From: Rhodamnia argentea
Lineage: Eukaryota > Streptophyta > Magnoliopsida > Myrtales > Myrtaceae
Assembly (NCBI RefSeq): GCF_020921035.1
Contig: NC_063154.1
Span: 5,642,001 to 5,706,000, forward strand
Length of the DNA stretch: 64,000 nucleotides
Direction: 5' to 3'
In this document: piece after piece, positions 48,431-59,487 of the stretch
Position numbering within the stretch: the first letter of the stretch is position 1
Layout: every line of letters starts with the position of its first letter
Program-made: the position numbers and the translations under genes
Notes under the pieces: generated by a model
The model's input: only the letters and a program-made list of their open reading frames with translations
The model's database searches: none
What the model was told of the DNA's origin: nothing

Positions 48431-51070
48431 TCGACGGAAGAGGCATATTGCCTGAATTGAACAATATTTGATTGGAGCACCATCGAATGGAATCGATAAG
48501 TACAAAATGGGCATATTGCTCGAATTGAATCATAACAACTATCATCGGAAGAGTTGTTAATTTGAAAAGGGGTTCGGAAAACTTACCGGGTTCTCCAAAC
48601 GATTAATCAAGGAACGAAAGCAGTTGGTCGTATCGTACCTGGTAGGCATTTGCCAAAGCAAAACTTGCTCATTCAATAATCCTTGGATGAATTTCGAGAC
48701 CTTGGGAGGGAACTCGAACATCGAGAATGTATTACCTATCATAGAATGTCAGAGGTAACACACACAAACATATTCAACAATGAGTATAATGCAATCACTC
48801 ATACTATGGTTCATAACCATTCTGTCAAGTTTGCATTACCAATTTTGTCCGGGGAGGTTCTCACATGACGAATACCTCGAATGTGAGCTGAATGGGGGGA
48901 CTTCAGTCCGAAAGGGCTTTCTCTCACTCTCGAGAAAAGCTATTTATCCTGTCTGCAGGATTCAAGAAAAATCACTCAATCTTTCCATCATCGCATTCGA
49001 TAAGGATCCGAGTAATCTCGCAATTGATACGACCGAGCCAATCTGGAGGTCTTGATTAGGACCGTAATGAGAGCTAGGTCAAAGGTTTACAAAGGGGACT
49101 CTAGTTGAGTCAAGGTCTTTGAAATGAATTTCTTCATCATCTGCTCCAGATTTACAAGTCAAGAGCCCCGCAAAAATGAGAGAGAAATAATATTGCTCGA
49201 ACTTCTTCGAGTGATGCTTAAAATCATTTAACTCTGCGTTAACTCAAGTGCCCTAATCGGAAGAGACTTTGGAGGGTTATAACGTAGGCTAGGATTGGGG
49301 ACCGAGGAACGAAAAGGCTCGTTTTGGCTCGGAAATTAAATGAGAAGGGGCTTGACGTTGGTGATCATCGCCGACTAGTGACCGATCTTGGTCTTCTAGA
49401 AATGTCTTCAGAAAGAATACCATCATTGAATGAGGGATGGTAGTTTTCTACTGAAAATTGCACTTTGTAAACCGATTTCTTGGGGAGTCTTCTTCACAAC
49501 AAGTGTCCGTCAAGGATTTGCAAGAGACACAATGCAAACATGTACATGGAATTTACAACTTAACATGCAAAAATGTACATTCAAAATTCAGAAGTACCTT
49601 ACAAATGAATGTGCATTGGCCTTACTTTTGGTAGGCACTTTGCTTTTCCTATGCTTGAAATTTTCATATGAGATCGGCCTTTGCTTTTCTTACTCCCGAC
49701 TCTCATTTTTTCTTTTTTTCTTCTTTTTTTCGAGAAGAGATTTCTTTTCCTTTTTCTTTGAGAGCTCTTTGACATCTCTCTATTTTGCTTTTTTTTTTTT
49801 TTTTTTTTTTTTTCGAGAGCGGGCCCTTCTCCTTTAAGCTGAGTTTGCCTCTCCTTTTTTTTACAATCCCATGATTTTGAACCAGGAATTACAACAAACA
49901 TAAACATTTACAAAGAAAAATTATGTAAACATAAAAAATCTAGCATACAAGAAATGAGTCCATTCGGGAATTCTCTATTGACCCGACCATCTCAAATTCT
50001 AATCCTTGAGAAAATGCTATCTTCGTCTTTGGAATGAGCAAATGATCACCAACGGGGGTTTAAGAAATGAATTTGCAGGCTCAAGTGGGCTATGCAAAGA
50101 ATGAAGTGTATAGGATAGAGAAGTGAATGCTCTTCATCATCCTAAGGCACTTGAATTAAAATTCGAGTATAAATGCAAAGAAACACCCGAAGATTAATGT
50201 TAGTCCGAGCAAGAAAATTTCTAACCATTTACCTCGTGTTGCTGCTGGAATTAACTCGTCTGGACTCCGGTGTGGGGTGGTTCTTGACAGGGGTGAAGAA
50301 ATGAAACCACCGCTCAAAAGGGGTAATCAATGGATAACTTGTAGTGTTTAGGATAGAGAAATGAACGCCTCCGTCACTTCGGTTATCGTACCTTTCGCGA
50401 GAAAACTCTTTACCTTGGGGAATGCGGAATTTTGCCACCGTTCATCTCGCCTGAAAAAATTGAACGTGTTTGGAAAATGATTGCCTTTCATCATCCTGTC
50501 ATGCCCCATTCTATACATTTGATGTATCTTATGTAGTTCATGTTCCTTATTTAGAGTTGGTAAATTAAATATGAGGAACAGTCATGCACAAACTATGCAA
50601 TGTATGAGTGTTTTCGAGCATATAAAATGTAGCAACTTTTTATCTTGGTGCAAGCACGTAAGAAAATTCTTAAGGGCGTGAATTGTGAGTTGCCCCTGCT
50701 CATGCAAATGAGTTGCAAAACTTCATTATCTAGTTTGAGACATGAGATTGTCAAAGGCTCCAGGAATTTCTTATTTCATTAATTTTTCGGGAGAAGGGAT
50801 ACTTCCCTATCTGGAAAGGCAGTGACCCCTGTAAAAATCAAAAGGGAAAGCGTCAATGTACGTTCTCACGTTCTAAACGAGTTGAAACGATACCGCTTTA
50901 CCCTTGTACGTATTCCTTGCAAACTTTGAATTGAAAAGATCAATTCATCCGGATCGGATCGTATGTCCGGGATGTTATCTCTCCAGGTTACGTAACTATC
51001 TTGGCTGAGTTTCAATCGGCACCGAACTTCGAAGCAAAAAAGTTTTTATTAATCTTTGTACATTGATGCC
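48431..51070. other. Internal non-coding region of the element
   Basis: No conserved protein is seen on either strand. A T-rich stretch with a long T-run lies at about 49707-49815. Part of the long 3' region between integrase and LTR. Confidence 0.5.
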
Positions 51071-51150
51071 AAATCTCGGGATCGAACCCGAGATGCCTCG
51101 GACCATTGTCATTCCCCCAACCACCAGGTTGTGGTGATGTTAGCGTCCAC
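51071..51150 (-). other. tRNA-like / pol III promoter-like motif
   Basis: On the minus strand an 8-bp stem ATCTCGGG...CCCGAGAT with loop ttcgat forms a T-arm, and ggttcgatccc is a good B box. Upstream, tggtggttggg resembles an A box. No full cloverleaf is evident, so it is tRNA-derived or SINE-like rather than a tRNA gene. Confidence 0.4.
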
Positions 51151-52931
51151 GGTTGGTTCGCTTTTTGCTATATTGTTCTCAAAACAGTTGGCAATCCCCC
51201 GTCGAGAATAAAATAAGCATAATTTAGAGTTTGGAATGACTGAGAGCCAATTGGGACGATACGGAGTTACCCATCTTTGAGCTCGCTTGGCCTTTTACTC
51301 GTATTCTCCCAAGTAAGGCTATTCGGAATCTCTCTTTACGGGCGTTCAGAGGCGTCGTCCACAAATTGATTCGCTACGGGCTTAGCTTAACAAGGAACTC
51401 ACGCATTTGATAAGGGAGGAGAAAATTCGCCCTTTAACTCTAGGCAAATTCTAGATAGCTAGAAAGTAAAAAATATCCCACGCAGGGGAACTATACATGG
51501 AATTAAAGAAGTATTCATGCGAGATTGGTTCCACCTCTCTTGTTGGTCATTCCAATGATCGATCGATTTTGTCTTGGATCATACACCAACGATCGTTGTT
51601 TGAAAACCCATAATAACTCGCTTCGGATCACGGCTACGGAGGTCTTTCATTTCCAAACAGGCTCATCAAGGTAGCAAGCTCATCATCAAAGTAATCTTCT
51701 GATTTTTCGAGCAATTGATTCTCGAATTGGGCATTGTTACTTGCTAACACTGGTGACAGATTGCCGTGAGCGATCTGACTCCTTAAGCTTGAGCCTCCGT
51801 CGTTGCTCGGGAACTTGTAGGGATGATCAACCGGTCCGCTACTAGAACCACCAGCGGAAGGTTGGTATGACTGTATTCTTGATTGGGAAGTGGCCGGGTA
51901 CCTTTTGCTCTGTAGATTTTCCCGGAATTGATCTTCCGACCAACTCTACGGTCCGGTCGCCTTGGTCCCAAGCTGCATCGTGCTTCCTCGCCTTATCTCT
52001 AACCCTTTGAAGGTGATTTGTGACACTTTGCATGGTGAGTCCGTCTATATTCATCATTTTATGTACAGCCGAGTGGTCGTCTTGAATTGATTCCTAGCTG
52101 TCGAACCGCCTCAATGAATATAGAATGAAGCTTGGCGGACCAAAGGGGCCTTTTCTTTTGGACAAAATCGTCGTCGTCGCCTTGGTCGTGGTTTTTTTGT
52201 ACAAGTAATTGCTTCCTTACAAGCATGCTGCCAAATGTTTTGGAGCACTTGAACGCAGATCGGCTTCGCGGGGACGTCTCGAGCACCATGCGATATGGCC
52301 CTCGTTATGAGCTGGCTGATCATTACTTGCGATACTACGATGACTGTATGTCCAACTCGGAATCAATGATCTTTAAGAGATCGAAACCGTCCATGTCGAT
52401 CCCTACGACGGTTGTGACGACGATGTCAAAATCATATTTGTACTTGCCTCGGTACTTGTAAGGCATCCGTTGCTTTCGCATTAGCAAAAACCCCGTACAT
52501 GCAACTTCTCAAGATAGCAACGAGGATTGAGAGGGAAACGGGGTTGCCATCAATGACCATGACTCATGAGATCTTCGGGATAGGAAGGTTCCCATACTTC
52601 CGCCTGGAATGAACGTGTTTTTCTTTTAAAACCTTCCATATGTAGATCAAAAATGGCTGTTTCGACCGGAGACCGAGCTTTAGATGTTCTCGGACTTGCA
52701 AAACAATTCGTCCGAAAATCACAAAAGTGATGGTGGTCTTTCGTGACGAGTTCCGGTGGTCATTTATAAACTTTTTCTGATCTCGTTAGTCTCGCATATA
52801 GGTTCTCGCTTTTTCTACGAAAGAGGACAACTTTTTCTCTCCTTTCCGGTCTTAGTGCCTTGGATCCATTTCGTAATAACTCTTGCCTCTCACTCAATCT
52901 GTCATCTTTTTCCTTTTCGATATGTAGGAGC
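51151..52931. other. Internal non-coding region of the element, continued
   Basis: Scattered short open frames on both strands, none recognised. Confidence 0.4.
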
Positions 52932-52932
52932 C

Positions 52933-53130
52933 CTCAAATCTTTTCGCTTTCTCTATGAACGAGGCGATTATTTCCTTCCTCGGATCTTTTCGGTTCCCCC
53001 TACGAACGAGGCGTTATTTCCCTCCTCAAATCTTTTCACTTCCTCCCGAGGCGGTTATTTCCTCGAATCTTTTTGCTTTCTCTAATAACGAGGCAGCTAT
53101 TTTTTTCTCAAATCTTTTTGCATCTATCTA
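52933..53130. repeat. Degenerate tandem repeat, about 46-bp unit
   Basis: Units starting ctc(a/g)(a/g)atcttttcg at 52933, 52979, 53025, 53062 and 53107 share 'gaacgaggcg(a)ttatttcc'. Related text recurs at about 54306. Tandem tracts between integrase and the 3' LTR are known in Tat elements. Confidence 0.65.
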
Positions 53131-53508
53131 TGTGAAGGCTTTTAATGCTTTTCCTTTCGGCGTTCGATCAAATCGACAAAGAATTCACGCATTTAAGCAT
53201 GAAGATATTTGCGGATAGTAATCTTGTTCTTTGCCCCTTGATTAACTCTAGGTGTAAAAGGAAGAATGTCTCACATGGGGACTTTGTAACAAACAGTACA
53301 TTCATTCACGCATGTCTCTACTTCTCTTGAGAATTCATAAGGGCTAGCTAGTAATGCTCAAAAGAGTGATATTTTGAAAGCCCATAATAAAAACTCAAGC
53401 TTCATGTAGGCTACGATTCGGAGTTTCATCGGTGTTGAATTGGCCGATCGTGACATCGTGGAAACTCCAATTGTAGTGATGCATGTCACTTCCCTCGAAG
53501 GACATCGG

Positions 53509-54196
53509 TTACGCCTCCGCAAGGCCGACTTTTCGGGATGTATCCCCAACGAAATCCGATTGTGCGAGAACTTGCTCGGGAGGATGAATCGATAAATGAG
53601 CATTTTCAATGCTCGGATGTGGCTCATCAAGGAACATGCTACCAAAGGTGATGGGGTTGCTGCAGACATGGCAAATAGCGATGTTAAGAGCATCCCTATA
53701 CCTCTTGATCTCTGCTCGAAGCTCTTCATTTTCTTCCTTTAGAGACGCAAGTTCATGACTTTCACTTCGAACCTTCACTCGGGCCCGCTTGTTTTGAAAC
53801 CAAAACCTGACCTTCAAGGGCTCCATTCCTAGCTTCCGGCTCAACTCATTTTTTCGTTTCCCGTTCACGTAAGGGCACTCCTTGAAGGCAGCTTCAAGCT
53901 CTTTGATTTGATGTTTTCTTTTCTCGGGGTTGACTACGGCTGCCGCCGCTGCTATTGTTGTTCTTGTTATCGAGATCTTGAACTTCACCGCCAAGGGAGT
54001 TGGGTTTTACGGCTTCTGCGCTGGATCCGGCCTCGAAATTCAGCAGTTCATTCTCGGGGATGTCTAGGTTGGTTGCCTCAAGTAAGTGCTGGTAGCCTCC
54101 AAACATGTTGGATTGAAATACTTCTTCTCGCTTTTTGTTCACTCTACTCTCCGCCGTATGCTTACTCTCTCCAAATTCTTCTGAGTAAACATGCAT
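53509..54196 (-). pseudogene. Captured HD-ZIP class IV homeodomain-leucine zipper fragment, frameshifted
   Basis: Two overlapping minus-strand frames look like the N-terminal third of a class IV HD-ZIP factor (ATML1/PDF2/ANL2 type). The first frame (54196-53897) has NMFGGYQHLLE and an acidic-Ser/Asn linker. The second (53994-53509) has a homeodomain with IKELEAAFKECP, LSRKLGMEPLKVRFWFQNKR and the core WFQNKRA. A zipper with a Cys-x2-Cys loop follows (CHVC) and then SIENAHL, the zipper-loop-zipper mark of class IV. A frame change at about 53930 falls at the basic start of the homeodomain. No START domain follows. It lies in the sense orientation downstream of integrase in the Tat element. The homeodomain has no intron. 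Confidence 0.8.
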
Positions 54197-54599
54197 GTTT
54201 CGTAGCCTCCCTCTTAACGTGGATGAAAACCACTAAGCCAGTGCTTCTCCCAAGATTTCGTGTTTCCCGCTCTGTCTTCTTCATTTCCTTCTGACATGGT
54301 GGGACCCTCAAATCTTTTCGCAAAGTATGCTTGTCCTTCTTTTAATATGGCGGAACCTTTAAGTCATTTCGCAACTTTTTCGAATTCGTGAGCCTCGAGA
54401 TGGTAGATCCGTGATTCACGGACGAAACGTCCGTAGTTTCACCCGGATAATTAACTCGATCCCCACAATAATTATTGCTATGACTTTTCCTGCCCTTTAA
54501 ATTAGGATTTAACGCCGAGACGATCATCGCTTTCATATCTTCATCTCCAACCTTCTAAGCACTCTTTCGCATCCATTCTTTTTCGTTGCTTCAACAACA

Positions 54600-55332
54600 A
54601 TGGCCTCCCTCCTCGCACACGTCTTCTCGGCTGAGGTTTTGGCCAAATGGGAGAAACTTTATAATCTCCTAGGCCAGGGCTACTCTTATATAGCCAATCA
54701 TCCGGAGGTCGAAACTGAAATTCGTCTTATGTTTAGGGATATGGACACTACTTCTATTCAAGGTACCAAGTTAGAAGAGGAATATAGGATCTTCCCTACC
54801 CTCTTCACTAACTTCCTGGAGGCTTACAATCACGCTCATCAAGATGTTACTTTGGCCTATCTTGTGAGGGCACGCTATCGGGATCGGACAGATAACTTGG
54901 TGTTGGCCGGTCTTGTAGCCGACAATTATAAGAAGGCCCTTGACTACGGTAATGATCAAGTCTCACTGCTGATTCGTGAGAGGGGGAACTTGGTGGAACG
55001 TTTGGCTATGTCTCGGACCATCTTTGAGCGTGATCCGCTCAATATTGTTTTGAAATTCCAATGCACATGGTTGGAAGAAAGGATGGACGATCTGACCCTG
55101 GATATAGCCCGCGGGAGAATGCTGATCCATGACTTGGAATCTCGTTGTCGAGTATCACGAGGACAAGGTAGCCGAGCTTAAAGAGAAATGTGAGCTCCTC
55201 CTCTTTAAGTCGGCGGATCTTGATTTTCGAAGCGATCGGTGTAGGCGGAGCATCAATTGTATGGAGGACCGGTTAAGCTCCTTTGTGATGCTCATTAGGG
55301 CTCGGTTTGGCTTTACGTTCCCACCCCGATGA
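54600..55332 (+). CDS. Antisense extra ORF of the element, likely coiled-coil, one frameshift
   Basis: An ATG in strong context (caacaacaATGG) opens 193 codons on the strand opposite to gag-pol. Near 55150 the sense continues in another frame (VEYHEDKVAELKEKCELLLF) to 55332, so the ancestral protein was about 245 residues. It is rich in Leu, Glu and Arg in heptad-like spacing and has no signal peptide or membrane segment. I do not recognise the family. Additional antisense ORFs between integrase and 3' LTR are described for Tat elements, and the position fits. It could be a coat or regulatory protein, but that is unproven. Confidence 0.6.
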
Positions 55333-55589
55333 TCTATTTGTAAGGCTTTCTGATGGATGAAACGAATGCAAGTTTTTACCGATTTCATCTTGGTCATCAT
55401 ATTTTTTCGCAAGATAACCCCTTTTACTCGTGAATATGTAAATCTCACGCTGCGATGGCTGATTCAATTGGGCCGAGAGAGACCCCCCATTCGAAACGAT
55501 CTCTCAGCAAAAATTGGTAGCGATGAAACAAACGAATGCCCAAATGTGAACAACTTGTGAATCAGTATAAATATTATAACTCGATTATG

Positions 55590-57035
55590 AAAACATCGGA
55601 GTAAATCAAGTATAATATTTCTTTACGGAGTCGAATTCACTGGGTTGGTAAATACACGACCATCCATCTCGGCGAATCAAAGCACCACCAGGGAGCACCT
55701 TCTTTACTATATATGGACCACCATAGTTTGGAGCAAACTTCCCTTCTCCGGGAGTGGGACTATTGGCAACAATTTTCGCAAGACCAGGTCATTGATCCGA
55801 AAATATCGAGGCCGAACTTTTTGTTGAATGATTTAGCAACCCTCTCGCGATAACACCGGCCATGACATACAGCCTTAAGTCTCTTTTCGTCGATTAGATT
55901 CAATTGGCTTGCCCTCTGCTGGATCCATTCAGCTTCCGTCAAGATAGCTTGAGACAATATACGTAAGGAAGGAATTTCCACTTCAACCGGTAGAACAGCC
56001 TCCATTCCATATACAAGAGAATACGGGGTTGCCCCGGTAGATGTCCGGATTGAGGTCCGATATGCCATAAGTGCAAATGGCAACCTCTCATGCCAATCGC
56101 GATAATTTTCAGCCGTCTTCGCCAAGATTTTCTTAATGTTCTTATTGGCGGCTTCTCTTGCTCCATTCATCCGAGGACGATATGGGGAAGAGTTCAAATG
56201 CTTGATCTTGAATTCCTTAAACAATTCGTCCATTAGTTTGTTGTTTAAGTTCGAGCCATTGTCGGTGATTATGGCTTCGGGTGAACCGTATCGAGCAATG
56301 ATGTCTCGACGGATAAATTTCACGATATTTCGTGCCGTGACCGCTAAATAGGATGCGGCTTCGATCCATTTGGAGAAATAGTCAATCGCCACCAAGATGA
56401 ATCGATGTCCATTGGATGCTTTAGGGTTGATAGGGCCGATAACATCAATGCCCCACATAGAAAACGGCCATGGTTCGGATAATCGATGCAACTCATTCGG
56501 AGGGACATTAATCTTGTCACCATGAATCTGACATTTGTGACAACTCCGGACATGCTGAATACAATCTCTTTCGAGCGTGAGCCAATAATAACCCAACCTC
56601 ATGACCTTCTTAGCTAACATGTGGCCATTCATGTGTGGACCACAGATCCCTTCATGCACTTCCATCATCAGACGAATCGCTTCGGTTGAATCAACGCATC
56701 TTAGCGGGACGTAATCGAATGATCGCTTGTATAAATTTTCTCCGTTTAAGAAGAACTTTGAAGCCATCTTCCTTATGTACTTTTGGTCGGATACGGTACT
56801 TTCTTCGGGGAACCGCTGCTTCTGAATATAAGTTTTGATGTCATGGTACCACGGCTTACTATCGGGTTCATCGATCACGGCCATACAATATGCCGGCTTT
56901 TTTAATACCTCGATTTTCGGTGGGTCAACCTCAAGTCCATTGGCGATTTGTAACATTGAAGACAAGGTAGCCAATGCATCGCCGAATCGATTATGAGTCC
57001 CCGGACGGATACTCAAATGAGATATCCTCAAATTC
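55590..57035 (-). pseudogene. Integrase of the Tat element, frameshifted at both ends
   Basis: The N-terminal zinc finger is partly visible (GYYW, then CxxC in SCHKCQIHG). The catalytic core has the three acidic residues in order: GIDVIGP (Asp), IITDNGSNL (Asp) and NGAREAANKN (Glu), followed by HERLPFALMAYRTS and TPYSLVYGMEAVLP. The main frame ends at 55760, but recognisable C-terminal text (TPGEGKFAPNYGGPY) continues in another frame to about 55600. Another frame change near 57015 separates it from the second RNase H. Non-functional as it stands. Confidence 0.9.
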
Positions 57036-57387
57036 CTCCACCAGTTTATCCAGATACTCATGGTAGGGTAGCAATTTAGCATCTCTCGTCTTCCACTTTC
57101 CAACGATCTGAAGGATAATCAAAGCGGAATCTCCGAATACCTTGAGTCGGGCTACCCCCATTTCAATCGCAGCCTGCAAGCCGAGGATGCATGCCTCATA
57201 TTCTCGCTATGTTGTTTGTGCAAGGGAAAACCAATTTTGCTGCCACAGGATAATGTCGACCACCTGGAGATATTAGAACCGCGCCCGTGCACGATCCCGA
57301 TAAATTGACAGCTCCGTCAAAATACATAGTCCGAGATATAAGCCTCCATCGACATGATTCGATCCTCAAAATGATAGGCATCATCAT
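56991..57387 (-). pseudogene. Second (archaeal-like) RNase H, frameshifted
   Basis: MYFDGAVNLSGSCTGAVLIS carries the first acidic residue and LKVFGDSALIILQ the third. The middle Glu motif (EYEACILGLQ) is present, but one extra base near 57200 throws the frame into a stop. A second RNase H between RT-RNase H and integrase is the hallmark of the Tat clade. Confidence 0.85.
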
Positions 57388-57401
57388 CTCGCACCGGATT
57401 T

Positions 57402-58931
57402 TCAGCTAGGACATCTCGCTATAGCCCGTCCTTTGATTGACTTTTGGGACAAATATTGAACATCAAATTCGGAGATGAGGATTTGCCATTTGGCAAGTCT
57501 ACCAATCAAGGCGGGTTGATTAAGCAAGTATTTGATAGGATCGCACTCTGTCACCAGAAGCACCTGGTAATGCAAGGTGTATTGTCGAAGCCTGTGCAGT
57601 ACCCGGACTAACGCCGCACATGTTTTCTCCGCTTCGGAGTAGTTCATTTCCGAAGCTGTGAATTTCTTGCTCGGATAATAAATGGCTCGTTCTTTTCCAT
57701 CCTCTTGCCTCTCTTGGGCTAACATAGCACCCAAGGACTCACTAAGGATTGTGAGGTAGAGGATTAAAGGTTGCCCCGGTGTTGGAGGAACAAGCACGGG
57801 TGGACTCATGAGATGCTGCTTCAGTTTCCCAAAAGCTTCTTCACATTCGCTATCCCATTGGATTAGCGCATTCTTCTTTAACAGCTTGAGGAATGGCTTA
57901 GCGGTTTCTGATAACCGAGAGATGAATCGAGCAATATAGTTTAGCCTACCCATCGGACTTCGAACTTCTTTAACCGTCGTCGGCGGCTTAAGCTCACGAA
58001 TAGCCTTGACTTTAGAAGGGTCGACTTCAATACCCTTATTGCTTACCACGAATCCGAGCAGCTTGCCCGAGCTGGTCCCAAAGACACACTTGGCGGGGTT
58101 GAGGCGTAACTTGTACTTTCGGAGTCTATCGAACAATTTCTTGAGCGTTTCGACATGATCTTCTCCATGCCTTGTTTTTGCTATCATGTCATCAACGTAA
58201 ACCTCAATCTCATTATGCATCATGTCATGGAAAAGGGCAACCATGGCTCGTTGGTAAGTAGCTCCAGCATTTACGAGACCGAACGGCATCACCCGGTAAT
58301 GAAACATTCCCCATGGTGTGGTGAAAGTGGTTTTCAACTTGTCATTGACATTCATGAGAATCTGATTGTACCCGGAGAAACCATCCATGAATGAAAACAA
58401 TTCAAATCCTGCAAGATCGTCAACAAGTACGTCGATATGCGGGAGGGGAAAATCATCTTTAGGATCGGCCTTATTCAAATCTCGATAATCGACATGGACC
58501 CGAATACGCCCATCCTTCTTCATGACTGGGACTATATTGGCAACCCAATCAGAATATTCTGTAGTCTCAAGGAATCCGACGTCAAGCGCCTTCATGACCT
58601 CCTCTTTGATCTTCCGGACCAATTCTGGTTTGGCCCTCCTTGACTTTTGCACCACCGGCTTAGCCGAAGGATCTATCGGCAAACAATGTTCGACAATGGA
58701 ACGGTCAAGACCGGGCATATCTGCATAGGACCAGGCGAAAATATCTTGGTAATCATTCGGGAGCTTAGTCAAGCGCTCGGTCATCTCTTTGGAAAGGTTT
58801 GCCCCGATCTTAACTTCTTTAGGGTTTTTCGCATCGCCTAGGTTGACCGAGACAGTTTGTTCACCGGTCAAGGGTTTGATCTCCTCATGTCGTTCGAAAT
58901 CCCGACGAATTTCCTCATAATCTGACTGCAT
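57402..58931 (-). CDS. Reverse transcriptase and RNase H of the Tat element
   Basis: An open frame of 509 residues starting from an ATG. Gypsy RT motifs appear in order: RIRVHVDYRDLNKA, FPLPHIDVLVDDLAG, FSFMDGFSGYNQI, TTPWGMFHYRVMPFGL and the catalytic YVDDM, followed by LGFVVSNKGIEVDPSKV. The first RNase H follows with LILYLTIL (first catalytic Asp apparently lost), SEMNYSEAEKTCAAL and a C-terminal FDVQYL. The frame is intact through RT, but the lost RNase H residue and damage on both sides suggest the copy is inactive. Confidence 0.92.
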   Translation of the reverse strand: MQSDYEEIRRDFERHEEIKPLTGEQTVSVNLGDAKNPKEVKIGANLSKEMTERLTKLPNDYQDIFAWSYADMPGLDRSIVEHCLPIDPSAKPVVQKSRRAKPELVRKIKEEVMKALDVGFLETTEYSDWVANIVPVMKKDGRIRVHVDYRDLNKADPKDDFPLPHIDVLVDDLAGFELFSFMDGFSGYNQILMNVNDKLKTTFTTPWGMFHYRVMPFGLVNAGATYQRAMVALFHDMMHNEIEVYVDDMIAKTRHGEDHVETLKKLFDRLRKYKLRLNPAKCVFGTSSGKLLGFVVSNKGIEVDPSKVKAIRELKPPTTVKEVRSPMGRLNYIARFISRLSETAKPFLKLLKKNALIQWDSECEEAFGKLKQHLMSPPVLVPPTPGQPLILYLTILSESLGAMLAQERQEDGKERAIYYPSKKFTASEMNYSEAEKTCAALVRVLHRLRQYTLHYQVLLVTECDPIKYLLNQPALIGRLAKWQILISEFDVQYLSQKSIKGRAIARCPS

Positions 58932-59487
58932 TCATCTAGGTCATATACTTGAATCCACTAGATTTCCCTCCTCATGTATCCCCCGAAACATAAAGTAACA
59001 AAATCGAGAAAAACAAACAAGGTTTAATTGCGGTTGTTTTTTTTTTTTTTTTTTTTTTTGAAGAACTTTATTTATTTATTTTTTGTTATTATTTTTTTTC
59101 AAAACCGTGGGACATGAATTCTTGAAGAAGCCCAACCCTCGGTTCTTACCATGATGACAAACTTGTTGGTCGTTGGTTATCGTCATCGGGTTGGTTTGGG
59201 ATACTTCAACAAGATTCGAAAAATAGTGCAATTTTATTGATATGAAATTACATCTTCTAGGAAAAAATTCAAGAGTGCAACACGTAATGGAAATCCCAAT
59301 GTGACCCAAAACCTAAAGGAAACAGAAAAGGTCCCACGCAGGGGATTGCATAAACATAAAGATGTTACTCGAATCTAAACCCTCCAAGTGGATCATCACA
59401 TATGGCATTGACGAATGATTTGGAAGGTTTAGGCGCCGGGTAAGATTCCTCTTTATGCGCTCCGTCTTCGAGATATAGCAGCAATGG
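58932..59487. other. Gag-pol junction; protease not found, T-run
   Basis: The interval where an aspartic protease would be expected is only about 550 bp. It contains a T-run at about 59037-59060 and shows no D-S/T-G motif in a sensible frame. An internal deletion is the likely explanation. Confidence 0.55.

Noticed and set aside
49599..49907. Lys/Glu-rich and Phe-rich open frames
   Set aside because: They are by-products of T-rich/A-rich low-complexity sequence inside the retrotransposon.
51071..51150. A genuine tRNA gene
   Set aside because: The T-arm is good, but I could not fold an acceptor stem, D-arm and anticodon arm of normal size around it.
54600..55181. Antisense ORF as a shadow of a minus-strand gene
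   Set aside because: I considered this, but the minus strand has no long open frame here and the plus frame has a strong start context and sensible composition. So I kept it as a feature.
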